Below are positions 61,782-64,000 of a DNA stretch of 64,000 bases, piece by piece. Both the position numbers and the translations under genes were made by a program. The notes beneath the pieces were generated by a model. The model made no database searches, was not told the DNA's origin, and saw only the letters and a program-made list of their open reading frames with translations. The stretch's first letter is position 1; each line of letters starts with the position of its first letter. Source of the stretch: JAKVAV01 sp964651785 (GTDB lineage Bacteria; Bacteroidota; Bacteroidia; Flavobacteriales_D; Cryomorphaceae); assembly GCA_964651785.1 (NCBI GenBank), contig CAZYWJ010000002.1, positions 62,001 to 126,000 on the forward strand, given 5' to 3'.

Positions 61782-62530
61782 TGTCGCTAAGAAGAATTCA
61801 CGAAATATCACTCACTCTGACTGCTATGATGATTTTTACCATAAGCTCATCGCAAGTGGTTATTGACCGACAAGTTATAGGGTCGAGTGGAGGCTCTTTT
61901 GACATTGGCAACTCATTAGTGATAGAACAGACTATCGGCGAACCTGTAATAGAAACCGTATCCGATAATTCGGTTACCCTCACCCAAGGATTTCAGCAGC
62001 CCCTCACGGAAGGCTTACTGCAATTTGATGTTGCTACCATTTCGGCATCGTGCCCTACATCTTCCGATGGTGGAGCGTTTATAACGGAAATAACCGGATG
62101 TATTCCTCCTTATTCGATAGAATGGAGCAACGGTATAACACAAAGAGATTCGCTTGATCGACTTCTGCCAGGGCTTTATTCAGTGACGATAACGGCCGGA
62201 TTTTGTCAGGAAACGGTGGAATTTGAAGTTGTATCGGGACCTGCTGCTGACTGTGAGTTGCGCATATTCAATGCCTTCACTCCCGATGGCGATGGCAAGA
62301 GTGATACGTGGACGATCGAAAATATTGATTTGCCCGATTTTCGCGAGAATAGAGTCGAGATTTTTAACCGGTGGGGTCAGGAAGTTTTTTCTACTGAAAA
62401 CTATGATAACCGAGAGAGAGTTTGGAATGGTGAAGACGCGTCAGGAAACGAACTCTTGTCAGGAACTTACTTCTATATCGTAGAATCCGGAGGCATTACA
62501 TACAAAGGATACATTGAGTTAATCAGATGA
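61781..62530 (+). CDS. Small T9SS type B sorting-domain (CHU_C) protein
   Basis: 249 residues. A signal peptide is followed by an N-terminal segment often seen in T9SS cargo (SSGGSFDIGNSLVIEQTIGE, LTQGFQQP), one beta domain (residues ~80-150: GAFITEITGCIPPYSIEWSNG, typical SprB-type repeat) and a type B C-terminal domain (IFNAFTPDGDGKSDTWTIEN, VEIFNRWGQEVF, SGTYFYIVE). Type B domains direct export through the T9SS with a PorP/SprF partner, and that partner is the next gene, overlapping as ATGA. Its size is much smaller than typical SprB-like adhesins. Confidence 0.9.
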   Translation: MSLRRIHEISLTLTAMMIFTISSSQVVIDRQVIGSSGGSFDIGNSLVIEQTIGEPVIETVSDNSVTLTQGFQQPLTEGLLQFDVATISASCPTSSDGGAFITEITGCIPPYSIEWSNGITQRDSLDRLLPGLYSVTITAGFCQETVEFEVVSGPAADCELRIFNAFTPDGDGKSDTWTIENIDLPDFRENRVEIFNRWGQEVFSTENYDNRERVWNGEDASGNELLSGTYFYIVESGGITYKGYIELIR

Positions 62531-63438
62531 AAAAGCTGGTTGTCATATCGTTCTTTCTGATTTGTGGCATTCAGTCTCATGCGCAACAGCATTCTCTTTA
62601 TTCCCAATATATTTTCAACCTCTACGCAATAAATCCGGCATATGCCGGTGAGCGAAACTCGCTGGCAACTGCACTCAGCTACCGCTCGCAGTGGGTGGGA
62701 ATAGAAGGGGCGCCGAAGACAGCTTACTTTTCAGCTCATACGCCTGTAAGAAATAAGAACCTGGCACTTGGATTTTGGTTTCAGAATGAGCAAATCGGAG
62801 CTCGGGAACTTACGTCGTTGCACGGTTCGGTTTCTTACAAGCTTCGATTGACCAAAACCAAAAAGATTTCATTCGCGCTTAGCGCAGGAGCACTGAATCA
62901 TCAATACCACTGGGATGAGTTGGACTTTCCCGATGGTGCTGATCCCGTATCGTTTGTGTCCGAAGCCAATCAATGGAGTCCGTCTTTTGATTTCGGAGCC
63001 ATGTATATCTCACCTCAAGGGTATGCAGGCTTAAGCATTTTAAATCTCAATGGAATGGATTTGTCACAAACTGAAGTGGTGGATGCCAGGCTGGAACCCA
63101 ATATCAATTTGGTAGGAGGACATGTCTTTCCTGTTTCGCAAGCCGTGGATTTAAAACCCGGAGGACTTGTACGGTTGCAAGCTAATGGTGTCTGGCAATT
63201 TGATGCGAGTATGAGTGCCCGGTTTAATGATGCCTTTTGGATTACTACCACGTACCGCCATCAATTCGGAATGGTTTTCAGCGGACACTTTTATCTCAAT
63301 GACCACTTTCACTTCGGGTATTCGTATGATCTTACGACAAACGAATTGCTGACACAGCAAGGTGGCTCCCACGAACTTTTTATCGGTTATGATTTCCGTC
63401 TTTACAAGACACGATCATCAACTTTAAGAAATTTCTAG
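62527..63438 (+). CDS. PorP/SprF family T9SS membrane protein
   Basis: 303 residues. A signal peptide (VVISFFLICGIQSHAQQ) is followed by HSLYSQYIFNLYAINPAYAG, the hallmark start of PorP/SprF proteins, and then outer-membrane beta-barrel strands ending FELFIGYDFRLYK. SprF-type proteins are needed to secrete or attach their neighbouring type B sorting-domain cargo. Translation is coupled to the CHU_C gene upstream. Confidence 0.93.
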   Translation: MKKLVVISFFLICGIQSHAQQHSLYSQYIFNLYAINPAYAGERNSLATALSYRSQWVGIEGAPKTAYFSAHTPVRNKNLALGFWFQNEQIGARELTSLHGSVSYKLRLTKTKKISFALSAGALNHQYHWDELDFPDGADPVSFVSEANQWSPSFDFGAMYISPQGYAGLSILNLNGMDLSQTEVVDARLEPNINLVGGHVFPVSQAVDLKPGGLVRLQANGVWQFDASMSARFNDAFWITTTYRHQFGMVFSGHFYLNDHFHFGYSYDLTTNELLTQQGGSHELFIGYDFRLYKTRSSTLRNF

Positions 63439-63442
63439 AAGC

Positions 63443-64000
63443 TTGCGCGCCCTCCTCTTAATCATAATGACTTTACTTCCAGCTCTTGCCCTTCAAGCGC
63501 AAAAGCGATCAGGCCATTGCGAAAAACTGGTTCAACTTATTGAAGAAGGCAAATACAAAGATGCCTATCGCATCTTGGTGGTAAACGGGGAATACACGTG
63601 CGGAAATTTCAGATATGCTCAAGTCTTGAAATTTAACGGGAGATATCAAGAGGCTTTGGATATCCTCCAAGGGCAGAATACTAAGGAAGCAAATGATTTG
63701 AGAGAGGAATTGGAGGGTTATCTGGGTATGCGAAAGGCTGATGAACTCTATTCGATACGCGCTCTAAATGGCAATGACTCTCTTTCGCACACCATATTCG
63801 CCGCCCTTGAGTCTCCCATCCTCTATCGCGACGAGATTATCGAAACGGCTACATTTCCACGCACGATTACAGAAGAACGCGTGATTTTTGAAACTGGCGG
63901 AGGCGATTCCCTTTATTTTTCAAAACTCAAAGAAGAATTTCTGAAAAGACAACAGCACTATCGTTTCAGGTTGGCTACCGGCTGGATTACGTCAGACACT
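63443..64000 (+). CDS. Secreted protein, N-terminal part (cut by window edge)
   Basis: At least 186 residues, open to the window end. A TTG at 63443, 4 bp after the porP/sprF stop, gives a signal peptide (LLLIIMTLLPALALQAQ); the ATG at 63467 would cut into it. The mature part opens with KRSGHCEKLVQLIEEGKYKD and continues with helical TPR-like segments (YAQVLKFNGRYQEALDILQG). No family is recognised. It is placed as the fifth gene of the surface cassette. Confidence 0.65.
   Translation, partial: MRALLLIIMTLLPALALQAQKRSGHCEKLVQLIEEGKYKDAYRILVVNGEYTCGNFRYAQVLKFNGRYQEALDILQGQNTKEANDLREELEGYLGMRKADELYSIRALNGNDSLSHTIFAALESPILYRDEIIETATFPRTITEERVIFETGGGDSLYFSKLKEEFLKRQQHYRFRLATGWITSDT

Noticed and set aside
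1..64000. Prophage, transposon or defence island
   Set aside because: No transposase, integrase, phage structural gene, restriction, abortive-infection or CRISPR-associated gene was recognised; most of the gene content is conserved housekeeping and envelope biology.

Overview
The window is ordinary chromosome from a member of the Bacteroidota, most likely class Flavobacteriia (order Flavobacteriales). The evidence is type IX secretion (T9SS) genes (porZ, sprE/porW, a porP/sprF paralogue, type A and type B C-terminal sorting domains), Bacteroidota-only families (DUF4175, DUF4292, DUF4837, DUF3667), an atpB-E-F-H-A-G operon without atpD/atpC next to bactofilin and sprE, and promoter elements of the TAnnTTTG type with few Shine-Dalgarno sequences. 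Three runs of exactly 100 N (13066-13165, 32365-32464, 60741-60840) are scaffold placeholders, so this is a draft or metagenomic assembly. I cannot name the genus.

Layout. 1-2537: a response regulator cut by the window edge and a PAS-rich HisKA_2 histidine kinase. 2.6-7.9 kb: a YwqK/MORN-repeat protein, rpiB, a TlpA-like lipoprotein and an ALDH7-type aldehyde dehydrogenase with its own terminator and a candidate operator. 8.0-15.0 kb (minus strand): a zinc-ribbon methyltransferase, mnmG, ybeY, an RsbW-like ATPase and a DUF4175 membrane/coiled-coil protein. Two copies of a 14-bp palindrome matching the core of the chromosomal parS (ParB) site lie at 8648 and 8970, flanking the methyltransferase gene beside mnmG. 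This suggests the locus is origin-proximal. 15.0-22.0 kb: an RlmI-like methyltransferase divergent from gltX-folB, tRNA-Cys, tRNA-Arg, porZ and recO.

22.0-33.6 kb (minus strand): a closely packed run reading wzx-like flippase, dut, nucleotidyltransferase, TPR lipoprotein, DUF4292 lipoprotein, EnvC-like protein, tatA, gatA, MltD-like transglycosylase and DUF4837 lipoprotein, with a crotonase gene just upstream. It is mainly an envelope-building and peptidoglycan-remodelling set. 33.6-39.5 kb: a secreted HExxH protease-like protein converges on a 1229-residue polytopic NtrY-like histidine kinase. 39.5-48.5 kb (minus strand): F-ATPase operon, AtpZ/AtpI-like proteins, bactofilin and SprE. 48.6-57.7 kb (plus strand): an M23 peptidase, a GH3-family adenylating enzyme overlapping a VWA protein, dxr-rseP, an Hpt/response-regulator pair, a DUF3667 protein and an FAD oxidoreductase.

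57.8-64.0 kb: the most accessory-looking part. Two secreted proteins built of Asp-rich D-x-D-x-D-x-x-N-E repeats are followed by a small type B sorting-domain protein, a PorP/SprF partner and a further secreted protein cut by the window edge. These read as one surface-display transcription unit. An assembly gap sits inside the tandem repeats of the second protein, so its length is unknown. I see no CRISPR array, transposase, prophage or recognised defence system.
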